From Plasmodium coatneyi (taxonomy: Eukaryota; Apicomplexa; Aconoidasida; Haemosporida; Plasmodiidae), in NCBI RefSeq assembly GCF_001680005.1, contig NC_033566.1, positions 558,001 to 622,000 of the forward strand: 64,000 nucleotides of DNA, in the 5' to 3' direction. Position numbers and translations under genes: made by a program. This document shows, piece after piece, positions 21,501 to 30,487 of the stretch. The notes below the pieces were generated by a model that was not told the origin of the DNA, did no database searches, and saw only the letters and a list, made by a program, of their open reading frames with translations. Position 1 is the stretch's first letter, and the number at the start of each line of letters is the position of its first letter.

Positions 21501-24118
21501 GGATATTTTCCCCTTGCGCCATAATAGTTACTCCGATGGGGAAAAACACAACCATGTTGACTGTTCACGGATTGACCGATTCCGTCTGCACCCCTTTTTG
21601 CGTCCTCATCAGGACTGGTGCTGCTCCCACTGTGATCGAACAGGTATGGCGCTTTGTGTATTTCGGTCGATTTAATCGACTTATTCATTTTGTACAAATA
21701 AATGTCATCATTTACAGAGTCCAGCAGCTTGTCTGACAGCCTATGTGTGTAGTAAGAATGGTAGTTGTCGTCCTTCAGTTCATTTGGATAATTCTGGTTC
21801 CCATGTGCACTTAGCTTTTTAGTATTGCTATGAATTCTGTTCTGGTTGGAGTAAAAAAATTCTTCACCTTCATGTCCCTTGACCTGTTCATCGTGCTTTT
21901 TTTCCGGTTTCACATACAGCACAGTGTTGTTTCCATTGCCGCTAAATTTATAGGGACAACCCCTTTTGTAAATTTTTTTCCCCTTTTTCACCTTGGGGAG
22001 GTGTACCAATTTTACGGTAATTTCGTCGAGGATGTTATTATTCCTCGCCTTGATAGGCCCCAACCGTTTGTAATTGTGAACCTTCAAGCTCATAGTCACA
22101 TGGTCAATGGAAATCATGCAGTTGTTGGAAAAATATTCCGTCGTAGTGCTACTATTAACCTTTAGCATATTAAAACACCACTTCAAATCGTACCCTAAAA
22201 TGTCCTCATAATTTTCCTTCAAAATGTCCTTCACAATAATATCATACCTATTGGTTGGCAACCTCCCATTGGCATCCTTCTCAATTTTTGGATTAAAAAA
22301 ATATGTCAATGGAAAGTCATTAAAAAAGTGGCCACTGATAGAGCATTCCGTACAGGAAACGCCATATCGTACATCTGACCAATCTTTTCCCACACAGGCG
22401 GCAAAGCCAACTCTTGTATTAACAAATAGAGATCCACTTCCAACTTCCTGTGATATAAAGGGACCTACTGGGTACCCATGGAACCAGAAACCTCTTAGCT
22501 TCTCTCCATAAGAATGATCTTCAATCCATTCTCCATACCCATGCGGTCTACCATATATATCAGTCTTCCCCTTATACCTTAACTGATGACTAAAAGGGGC
22601 TTCATTAATACTATCATTTGCCATTTTGAAACGTAAATTGGAAAACTTTTTATAAAAACAGTTTACAATACGATAGAAGGATCGATAAGCACAGAGACAA
22701 AAACAGCAAAAGTTATTTCCACACATCCCAGCGAAATCGTTATACCGACTTACCGTTATATTCAATTTATTCGTTGAAACTTTCTTCTTTAAAATTCGAC
22801 AGTGCTCTGTACATGGGCAGAAAAAACCATATATAGCCAGAAGGGGACCAATACAAATAATAACCTTCACTATAATTATTAGGGACAATTGAACTAACCC
22901 ATAAATCATTAGGATGTGTTCCCCCCTGGAGATTTTATCATATTTGTCCTTCTCATAAAATATTAACAAAATGGAGGCGCAGATTATAAATATGTAGGAG
23001 GCGTAAATAGGCCAGTGTAAACTCAGCCTCGTTTGGAACTTTGCAAAAATGATCACTCCAATGATTACCAAGGCGGCTTCTACAAAAAATAAAAAGGACG
23101 TCTGAATTTTGAAGCTAATTGTAAGCATGCTATTCTCATAGGACGTTTTAAAATACTTCCACGATATGAGGATTAAACAGAAAATGGTTATAATGAAGAC
23201 AATTTTCTTCGAAATTGGCTTCCTTATTCCGTTGAACCTTCTTCGCAGGCGTCTATAATCCATGTATCTTATGGTGTAGATCAACCAGTCCATGTTCTTC
23301 AGCTCGCTGCTTGCGTTTTTCATCTTCTTCTGGCTTTGATTCCCGCGTTCGCACTTTATGCAGTGCCCACTCTTGGCGCATCGGCAATGGTTAACCTCGG
23401 CACAGTTGTGCACATCCCCGTAGTTGTGAATATCTACGCTTGTGTACTTCTTCCCCCTTCTTGCGAAACAACAGCAGCAGTCATTTTTCGCGTCCAATTT
23501 GCTCTTGCTCATTTCGCTCACGTAGGAGACCTCCGTGTCTGTGTAGCCCGAATTATCCCCCAGGTTCTTCTTTAAACTCCCCTCCCCTTTTGTGTTATTT
23601 TCCTCCAGTTCATTTTCATACTCCTGAGAATCGCACAAATCAAACTGCACGTCATCCATCTGGCTATTCATGTCATCGTCGTACTCGTCGTCCATTTCGT
23701 TCTCCACATCGTTGTCGATTCCAAGGTCGTACCCATAATCCTCTGGGGTGACCTTTCTAACTTCACTGCTAAGTTGGCTACTAACCTGACTACTTACCTC
23801 ACTGTCGTTCTTTTTCGAGTGGGCCGCCGGAATGACTGATGAACCCAAGCCGATAGCGCTTTGGCTTCTGCGTGGGTTGCCGTGATCGTCTCTGTCCTTT
23901 TTTTCCGTCTTTTCGGCCTTCTGCACCTTTTTCGTCACTTCTCTTTTTCCCGTCCGCTTGTTCTCGCTTCCCCCTTTGTCTACGTCTGCAACCACCCCAT
24001 GATGTTCTAACAGTCCCGCGTTTGTATGGCTATTTTTTCGCTTCCTCTGTTTTAGGCTTTCCTCCATTTGCCACCCTGACGCCACTTTCTCCGTGTCGCT
24101 GTTTCTCTCTGATTTCAT
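18569..24118 (-). CDS. Large membrane protein with MORN motif and alpha/beta hydrolase domain
   Basis: An 1849-residue protein in one exon. In order: an acidic/basic low-complexity N-terminus; a Cys cluster (CCCCF, about 214-218) that could be palmitoylated; four to five membrane segments (about 305-435); a second Cys-rich stretch (CCFCLC, about 471); and a MORN-like unit (YGRPHGYGEWIEDHSYGEKL, about 522-541) followed by FWFHGYPVGPF. A disordered Lys/Ser-rich region of about 700 residues comes next. Then follows a hydrolase fold with the oxyanion-type IYIHGYNV (about 1326-1333) and nucleophile elbow LISHSCGSR (Ser near 1414), resembling the DUF900 type of alpha/beta hydrolases. A further membrane-free, basic C-terminus ends the protein. 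It probably acts as a membrane-anchored esterase or lipase-like enzyme; the substrate is unknown. The last 20 or so residues are Arg-rich and may be read-through past an unrecognised donor (GAG|GTACTA). It starts divergently from nothing nearby; the next gene is also on the minus strand. Confidence 0.85.
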   Translation of the reverse strand: MKSERNSDTEKVASGWQMEESLKQRKRKNSHTNAGLLEHHGVVADVDKGGSENKRTGKREVTKKVQKAEKTEKKDRDDHGNPRRSQSAIGLGSSVIPAAHSKKNDSEVSSQVSSQLSSEVRKVTPEDYGYDLGIDNDVENEMDDEYDDDMNSQMDDVQFDLCDSQEYENELEENNTKGEGSLKKNLGDNSGYTDTEVSYVSEMSKSKLDAKNDCCCCFARRGKKYTSVDIHNYGDVHNCAEVNHCRCAKSGHCIKCERGNQSQKKMKNASSELKNMDWLIYTIRYMDYRRLRRRFNGIRKPISKKIVFIITIFCLILISWKYFKTSYENSMLTISFKIQTSFLFFVEAALVIIGVIIFAKFQTRLSLHWPIYASYIFIICASILLIFYEKDKYDKISRGEHILMIYGLVQLSLIIIVKVIICIGPLLAIYGFFCPCTEHCRILKKKVSTNKLNITVSRYNDFAGMCGNNFCCFCLCAYRSFYRIVNCFYKKFSNLRFKMANDSINEAPFSHQLRYKGKTDIYGRPHGYGEWIEDHSYGEKLRGFWFHGYPVGPFISQEVGSGSLFVNTRVGFAACVGKDWSDVRYGVSCTECSISGHFFNDFPLTYFFNPKIEKDANGRLPTNRYDIIVKDILKENYEDILGYDLKWCFNMLKVNSSTTTEYFSNNCMISIDHVTMSLKVHNYKRLGPIKARNNNILDEITVKLVHLPKVKKGKKIYKRGCPYKFSGNGNNTVLYVKPEKKHDEQVKGHEGEEFFYSNQNRIHSNTKKLSAHGNQNYPNELKDDNYHSYYTHRLSDKLLDSVNDDIYLYKMNKSIKSTEIHKAPYLFDHSGSSTSPDEDAKRGADGIGQSVNSQHGCVFPHRSNYYGARGKYPYRHMGGGSDSGSSIEVHFGRRDEQTGKRSNERERKRGMCHIPPHVNLFTEDSAARSSSSFCRKDDTFVVNISGFGSDRRCSGGGRSHGLHVVGPGRRTPNKEKRKKLRRRVPLHGEENSYMEDPSLYSEHEQEGFQCREEELLCENVLRAKFREHPTVGMEKGGSNEKRESVGRARRRSESEGSTPKHHQEGEKKQNKNRVTLPNEQDKNVESDERKSMDSPKAKKNEEQKWKEKTVNPKDTSSGTSNFGENKALFLSDIFKSFIKSGIAKNSRKKNVKNNSSDDIENDRHKMYTDKRTKSKKSKRSYSNMNKGRKEIYNKTMKKVSLRRMKNSKIKGFVKKYTKQYRKGSIYITSNNKKIDKFIRSKYNNNSKNTQIISTLGDTVKSINESFGSLNGANLSSYNMKRNKTIAQVFAEEDEWENYRHQHKEKIIVEGWQSLSLKQNLNFMPDEIVIYIHGYNVKLHHGCSQLAHLVSFSKLPSYIQPFVFHWEGYMWGPLSALSYPVARKRSEMAVLGNSFKTFIRELIKSGIKNVHLISHSCGSRLFFNGFASCVEDNLFYNVLKSEKSAGKKGDHDEGGAKRDAANDDISDHSSDDGSEECRLGGSTIERPPGKKRGKKKNKQIIVKTVILLNPDYPLDKFLETDFFVLRSHCNHIVMYGDTRDQALTYSETWNREKCLGKRIFKLKLPLYKIYNCEDYLNLNLDRSNFLTGNYEDKYKMCDNVLFPNSSYVEEKMRMKQSERIGEQFDRGDKQYNRAKENEREESQTQNKSTNTNANTSGNDQHVNKTVRKTSTYDYDEGASCISEDLAQNYLNENFLKTVEFSDSSLRAFTSKRRFKISKAFKKFKRKWLFKNKKKHIYFNQNTVNTSNNIKMKERVSKTSNQTSKKTDTVYISFDKYAWLDMDVIDTTFVETNVDFLKHSFYQVKREIMDDIREVLISNIRAHERVSRLDRRRGNVFVLRVAPAGVGSLHR

Positions 24119-25722
24119 TTCACTACCATTGAGATTGATAAAGTGTGTTTATTTGCTTAAAGGTTTTTTTTTTTTTTTTGATTTTCCCTTTCATTATTAC
24201 ATGAATATGAACTTTTTTTTCTTCTTAAAAAAATCTTGTTCAAATTGCGTTCGCTTTGACTCTTCTCATTTTTTTACACCTTTTTTCATGGTTAAAGAGG
24301 ACTCCTTTTTTTTTTGACAAAATTTTCATCTAATGGGGGATCGTTTATTTTCCTGTTTTGAATAAGCCCTCACAAAAGAAAAGGTTATAATATCTTTCTT
24401 TCCCCTAATCTGCTCTTTATTTTGCTATAATGCTGTTTGGTATGGCGACAAGTAAAAGCTATTGCTCGGTTACACTTTTTTTTTTTTTTTTTTTTAATCA
24501 CTGAACAACATTCGGAAATTGGCATATTTCGATATATCTCATTTATTGCAGGGGGAATTGTTCTTCTTTTTTTCTTTTTTTTTTTCCCCTTTTGAGAATT
24601 TCTTCCCGCCAAGTTGTAGGTAAACTTGAAGGAAACTACAAAAAAAAAAAAAAAAAAAAAAAAAATCGTAACCTAACCGGATTGTAACTGTCATTACACA
24701 AAATAAGGTAAGTCCTCACCTCGGAGAAGGTGGAAGGAGGAAAATTCACAACTTCGGAGGCCAGTTGGAAGGATTACACAAGAATGTGCACGTATTGTGT
24801 GTGGGGATGCAGAACAATGTGCTTATGCAAAAATATACTTTCACATGCAACATGTGCATGCTGCGCGTACATGCGTCTTCGGCTCCACGGTCACCCATAT
24901 GTTTTTCGTAACGAACTGTTGCGTTGTCCCTAGCTTTTAAGTATCTCAAAAATGTTCCTTTTTTGTGTGAACTTTGGGAAAAGGAAAACGAAACGAAGTA
25001 AGCACAATAATGCAACGGTGAATAGTAATATCCGCTTGGTTAAAAGCTTTTTTTTTGTCCTTTATCACAAAATAGACCTAAATTTTATCTCTTTTTTTTT
25101 TTTTCTTTTCATTTTCCCGTTTTCGCGTAAAACACATTGACTCTTTTCCGATTGAGAATACTGCCCCTTTTAATTCTACAGATTATGTTACTACTCGATC
25201 GTGCAGCATATAGGGCGCGTTAAAGATTATTCCTTTTTTAACCGCTTTTTTTTTTAAATCCGTGTTAACCTAAAATTGGGGGGGAAATCCCACACCATGA
25301 GGGGGTTATTTTTTTACTGCTAAATCTGATTTATCAGTTTAGGCATTACCTCATTTAGGACAGTATATTCTTTTTTTTTTTTTTTTTTTTCCTTTATTCC
25401 TCTTTTCACCGTGGATTCGTGTCTTTCGTTGCGAATCGCCCATTTGGGACACATTTTTTTTTGAAGGAGTTGTCGCCTTAGGGAAGGTTTGCAAAAAAAG
25501 CGCTTCGCCCACAAAGTCGGTAAAGTCAAATTGAAGTTAACTAAGCAGAACAGCACAAACTTCATATGCACAGCTGAAACATGCAAACACACATATATGT
25601 ACGATATGTATACATTTAGAGAGAGCCCCGTCTGGCCAATTCTCTTCTGACGCGTGAGAAGACTCATTTCTTCCCCCCAATTAGCACGCAATGCAGTGGA
25701 CACTTTTCTTTTCCTTTTTACC
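24119..25722. other. Intergenic region upstream of the large hydrolase gene
   Basis: About 1.6 kb containing several poly-A/T runs (24160s, 24478-24495, 24640-24665, 25370-25390). It serves as the promoter and 5' region of the hydrolase gene and the 3' region of the ARF-like gene. No gene was recognised. Confidence 0.7.
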
Positions 25723-26692
25723 TCAGAAGTAGTAGGAAATTTGTTGCATCAAGCCCATCCAGTTTTTATCCAACTTACAATTTTTGCAATCAACAAAAAT
25801 GTGATGAATTCTATTCCCATAATGGTTTATCAAATCTTTAATTCTGTACTTAAGGTATACCTGATTTTTTGTGGCTTCATCCACACTGTCTACATCATTA
25901 AAGGTGTTAAAGACTAACACTACGCAGGACGCTTGCAGACATTCATCGTTCAGTAGAAGACTTATGAGTGAATTGTTCTCTCTTAAAATTTCATCCGATA
26001 TGTCCATTATGTTAATAACGTATAAAATTGCGTTCACTTTTACGTTCCGATAAATCAGTTGCCAAATGTTCCTCATCTGCGGGGGGCAAAATAAACCACA
26101 CGCACTTTTTGTTGCACACATGGACGCAAGAAAAATATATATATATATATATGTAATGAGAAAAAATAAAATACACTAATGGTTACTAACTACTGGATTC
26201 CCTGACATGTCCCAAAAGCCGATTCTCCCATTTATCCATTTAATCTCCTCGTAGTGGTAAGATATGGTTGGTTCCATGTGCGACGCGATGTCTGTCCATT
26301 CTTTCGAAAGTATTGTGGGAAAAAAAAAAAAAAAAAAAAAGGTGCACACATTTAAGTCGTTTTAATTTCTCCCTTTTGCTTATGGCTGAGCGGGTAGAAC
26401 TTGGCCAGACTACTCAACGTAATTCATTTTTTTAACCTGATCCACATGTCGCTTTCACGTGGGTATGTCCCAATAACGGAACACCACACAGCTATACGCT
26501 GCAACGCCCTCGTTTAAACCACAAAAATGAGAAGTCAAACTCACCTGGAATAAAATTATGATACAGTAGCGTTGTTTTGCCTGAGCCGTTAAGGCCCAAA
26601 ATTAGAATGTTGTACTTTTTGTCTGGCGGTTTGTTTTTCCCTTTTGCGCGATCGTCAGTTAGGAAGGCCACTTTGTTCGCAGCGTTCCCCAT
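25723..26692 (-). CDS. Divergent ARF-like small GTPase (three exons)
   Basis: Member of the ARF/ARL family of membrane-traffic GTPases. Exons are 26692-26545, 26300-26191 and 26076-25723 (phases 1 and 0), giving 203 residues. The start at 26692 yields MGNAANK with Gly2, a likely N-myristoylation site as in ARFs; a longer in-frame extension upstream is not needed. G1/P-loop GLNGSGKTTLL (33-43) is intact. Switch I is EPTISYHYEEIKW, with Thr61 as the usual Mg-binding Thr. G3, normally WDxGGQ, reads WDMSGNP (79-85), so the catalytic Gln is missing. G4, normally NKxD, reads NTFN (143-146), and no SAK-like G5 is obvious. The rest of the fold (MRNIWQLIYRNVKVNAILYV) aligns with ARFs residue for residue. 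It likely binds nucleotide in an unusual way or has reduced GTPase activity. Its partner is unknown. Confidence 0.85.
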
Positions 26693-27823
26693 TTTGCGTA
26701 TAAGCGAGGAAAAATAAAAAAAAAACACTTATGAAAAAATATATATAAATGCATATCCTCGCTAGACGCACCCATCGTAGGGGGTTTCCTCCGCGCACAT
26801 TTGTGTGCTCTTCCGGAATTGCTGCGTCCAACTTAAAAAAGGAGTTTAAATCGACTGAGCCAAAGTTTAACGTTCCACCTGTTCGTCAGCGCGCCGGCTT
26901 CCAAATTTGAAAATCGTTTCAGTCTTAGAGGAAGGACACCCCAAGCGGGCGGCCAAACGGACGGCCGAAGGGACGCACAAATACATGCCCCAAATTCGCG
27001 AACTTAAACAGAATTATTTCTCGCACTTGAAAAAATTAAACAAAAAATAGTGAGAACGAATAAGCGCACATACGTACCTAGCAGATGGATACAACAGGGA
27101 CGCTTTGTACGTCCAAGAAGTTTTTTTTTTTTCTTACGCACGGAAGGGTTAACTGTGTGCACAGTTACATATATGCGTAGACGTACTGCCAGATTTGCGC
27201 GAGCAAACTTATGTTCTAATGAGTGATCATTATGACACGTAAAAAAAAAACAACAAAAGAGCATACTTAAACGAACACATAATATGTCATTTGGTATGCT
27301 TAATTATCCCCCTTTTTTGTGTATGAACGATTTTTCCTTTAAAGGTGACTTCACCGTTTCTCTACATGTCTGCTTAGTTTCCCATTCACGTCTGTTCGTA
27401 GTTTCTACCTTTACAGGGGAAGTACAAGTTACTTTTTTTGCTGCACACGCGCCCTGAGTAATGCATGCGATAAAGGGTACACACGAATAGATAATAAGTA
27501 TATATTTGTGCGCCCTTTGCTAAAGCTTTATATTTTGCTCCATGGGAATGTTCTCTCCAGCCAGGCTTCCACATGGTTGCTACGGTCGAGCTCATTTTGA
27601 CCTTCATTCGTTCCCCCAGCTGGACTAATGCAACAGTGGTGAATTGTACCCGTAATCATTCCTTTGTTTGCGCCTTCAAAAAAAGATAAGAATATTTTAC
27701 GCATACTAATTCTGGTGACAACTACAGGTAGAAGAAAGACATGTCCTCTTGGCCAAATAAATATGAGTCATTCTGTTGCCCCCTCAACACCTCCAAATAA
27801 TTACACCCATAAAAAAATTACGA
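26693..27823. other. Intergenic region upstream of the ARF-like gene
   Basis: About 1.1 kb between the ARF-like start and the 3' end of the giant gene, both on the minus strand. A (TA)n-like stretch near 26738-26748 and poly-T near 27120 are present. No gene was recognised. Confidence 0.7.
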
Positions 27824-30487
27824 TCATAGAGTTTTGCTCTTATTAAGTTGGCCGCTCCCTTCTGGTATATGAATGGAAGGGGTTCCGGCTTCTTCCCCCG
27901 TCTCCCTTCCGTTACTTCGCTTGGAAAGTTCCTCCTCCTGTTTATTGGGCTGGGCATTGCACTGGTTCTCCACGGCACAATTTTGTTCTTCCACCGTTGA
28001 TTCGATCGCTACTTCCACGGCTGGTTCGACTGTTTGCCCCACCTCTGCTTCTGCGTCCTCCTTCTTGTGCGTCTCTCCATCCTGTCCCCCCCTGGTGGCG
28101 CTTGTCCCCTCTATCGAATACCCCACTCTTGCTTTACCCCTTTGCACGAAGTAACCTTCCAGCGTTTTATACGCACCTGCCGCCCATGCAAAACGCTTGC
28201 TATTCAGTAAAAGCTCCATTAGGGATCCCATTAAATAGGCAAAATTATCGTCCCTCTTTGTGAGAAGTATCTCCAAGTTGCCCTCTACGTATTCCAACAA
28301 AGAGTGCATTTTGTTATGCAAGTTATCTTCATCGAATTTTGTGTCATACCTACTATTATCCACGCAGATATTGTGAAAAATGTCTTCAATGGGAACTACT
28401 TCCGAAGCGCCTTCGCTGGCTGTTCTCTTTACAACATTAATTAAAATGTAAAGGAAGTTATTTAACTCGGTCATACTAGGGTTCACATGAAAATTTAACT
28501 TTTCCAAAAACTCCTTTTCATATTTTAAATTAGTCAAATGGACAAAGTGGAACAATCTGCTGCCATTTATGAACTCCCTAAACAAGCCACTATTACCATT
28601 GTAAAGCTGAGCAATTTGTACATATCCCCTAAACTTCAATCGCACTTCTTTCAATTCTCCAAAAATGTTCATCAGGAATTCCCCGTAGTGATTATCCACA
28701 TGGTCCACCTCATTTGCGTCACACACATTATGGATGTTACCAGAATATTTTTCCCTCCTAAAATTTGTTTGTTTGTTTTTTTTTTCCACTATGTCTTCAT
28801 ACTCCTTGTAGATAAAAAGCAGAATGTAGTGAAATAGTTGTTCATCCCTGCAATCTCGTACCACTTGTAATAAAAAATTTGCGATGACGTCATACCCGCA
28901 CCAGCATTCTATGTTGATATGCTTCCAGTAGTTTACGCTAACGTTGGAGTGGTGTAGGAAAGTGTACTTCATCGGTGTGCTCATTTCGTTGTTGTGAATT
29001 GTTGCGGAATGGTCCCTTTCTGTACTTCTCTTCAGGGGTGAGGCCTCCGAAAGGACGTCCACCTGATCAGCGTCACCATGCTTAGCATTCCCTTCCTCTT
29101 TACTACCTTCACGCAAATCTGTAATTGTTACCCCATTTGCACCATTAGTAGTATCTCCCTCGATGGTGCTACTACCCAAACGCAATTCCGACAGTACAAG
29201 TGAGAACAACTCCAAATGATTCGTGCACACCACAATGTACCTTCTACTCTTGTTTGCCAAATTGATGTATGCAGAACAATTTAAAGAATAAAAAATGGGC
29301 AAAGCTTTAAAATAAAAAATATTATTACTATTAAATTTGATGGTCGAAAGGAAAGTAAGTAGAAGAAAATTCATGTCATCCATGCTCAGTGCTGACCAGT
29401 TGAGATAGTCCCCATTTATATATAAGGAAAGCATAGCATCTTCGTAGTCATTTATTAAGTACTGTCTAAAAATACAACTGTCTGACATAGTGGGGTGCAT
29501 TTTTTTGTAGCCCAATAAATATAATGTAGCCTCCATGCGGGGATCTCCAAAGTGAAAGCTGAGGATATTTTTTATATCGTTCCACCTGTGTACATACATA
29601 TATGCCTTCTCTGCATTCTGTGCTGCCTCGTCAAATGTGATGAGAAGGCGAAAATTGTTCAGCGTGTGGAGGACGCTCTTGTAGGGCTGCCCAGTACACA
29701 GATCGCTTATCATGTCGAGGAGAAGTCTACTATAAATGAGGACGTTTTCTTCGTAGGCGATTTGTATGCAGTTATACAGGGGAGCGTTATTTTTGCGTTG
29801 GTTTTCTTCTCCTTCGAGATGGTATTGTGTATGCTGACGTGGGTGGTTTGGGTCCCCCTCCCCGGGGAAGCGCACCAAAGCATCACCCTGGTCACTATCA
29901 AATCCATCACAGGTGCCATCCTTCCCATCGATCGGATGGCAAGGGTGAAAAATGGAAGGGTACAAATTATGCTTCAGCACCTGGGACAAATTACTAAAAC
30001 TCAGATTCACCACAATTTGGGTCTCCATAAGGAGAGACAAAATGGATGAGGAGTAAAAATGGACGTTTATAAAAGTTACGCTGTCTAAGTCAAACAGATA
30101 AAAATATTTTGACGTGTAAATTTTTCCATTTTCGTCATACTTAATCAGGTGAATAAAATCATAATTGAAAAATTCCTCCGTGTCGAAGTTGCTGTTCTTA
30201 AATTTGAGTAGGTTATCTGTGCATATGGGGACGACGTGATTTGCTTCCCCCTTCGAGTGGTCATCCTGTTTGGGGAAGGAACACCCAGCGCTTTCTCCAC
30301 ACTCCAACGTTTTAGCGTCTTCATTGTGATCATCCCCCATTATGTCAACATTCCCATCTTGAGAATAACGTCCGTCCATATCTCCCTCATCGCACTTTGT
30401 CTTGAATGTCTCCTCTTCGTTACTCACACAGGAGTTTCCTTCCCTTAACCCTGTTAACTCTTCCTTTCCGGTAATGGTGGGGAACAC
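27824..30487 (-). CDS. Giant protein of unknown function, segment 3 (C-terminal part)
   Basis: An 887-residue frame that I believe is the C-terminal third of one giant protein. Its first codon here is GTG; the frame is open further upstream to about 30540 and overlaps the preceding frame on the same strand, so it is unlikely to be an independent gene. It is alpha-helix-rich, reminiscent of an alpha-solenoid scaffold (for example LHTLNNFRLLITFDEAAQNA and LLLTFLSTIKFNSNNIFYFK), with Asp/Gly/Lys-rich linkers and a Glu-rich tail ending in GQLNKSKTL. A single added G in the G6 run at about 30489-30494 would fuse the preceding frame (LEGLLPPGG) smoothly to VFPTITGKEEL. No domain was recognised. Confidence 0.7.
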   Translation of the reverse strand: MFPTITGKEELTGLREGNSCVSNEEETFKTKCDEGDMDGRYSQDGNVDIMGDDHNEDAKTLECGESAGCSFPKQDDHSKGEANHVVPICTDNLLKFKNSNFDTEEFFNYDFIHLIKYDENGKIYTSKYFYLFDLDSVTFINVHFYSSSILSLLMETQIVVNLSFSNLSQVLKHNLYPSIFHPCHPIDGKDGTCDGFDSDQGDALVRFPGEGDPNHPRQHTQYHLEGEENQRKNNAPLYNCIQIAYEENVLIYSRLLLDMISDLCTGQPYKSVLHTLNNFRLLITFDEAAQNAEKAYMYVHRWNDIKNILSFHFGDPRMEATLYLLGYKKMHPTMSDSCIFRQYLINDYEDAMLSLYINGDYLNWSALSMDDMNFLLLTFLSTIKFNSNNIFYFKALPIFYSLNCSAYINLANKSRRYIVVCTNHLELFSLVLSELRLGSSTIEGDTTNGANGVTITDLREGSKEEGNAKHGDADQVDVLSEASPLKRSTERDHSATIHNNEMSTPMKYTFLHHSNVSVNYWKHINIECWCGYDVIANFLLQVVRDCRDEQLFHYILLFIYKEYEDIVEKKNKQTNFRREKYSGNIHNVCDANEVDHVDNHYGEFLMNIFGELKEVRLKFRGYVQIAQLYNGNSGLFREFINGSRLFHFVHLTNLKYEKEFLEKLNFHVNPSMTELNNFLYILINVVKRTASEGASEVVPIEDIFHNICVDNSRYDTKFDEDNLHNKMHSLLEYVEGNLEILLTKRDDNFAYLMGSLMELLLNSKRFAWAAGAYKTLEGYFVQRGKARVGYSIEGTSATRGGQDGETHKKEDAEAEVGQTVEPAVEVAIESTVEEQNCAVENQCNAQPNKQEEELSKRSNGRETGEEAGTPSIHIPEGSGQLNKSKTL

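Noticed and set aside
19066..24132. Many frames of 60-190 codons opposite or within the large hydrolase gene
   Set aside because: They are shadows of a long, conserved-looking coding frame with matching domain motifs.
26380..26400. Perfect tRNA A-box-like sequence (TGGCTGAGCGGG) in intron 1 of the ARF-like gene
   Set aside because: No B box, no acceptor-stem pairing and no poly-T terminator at the right distance, so it is a chance match within an intron.
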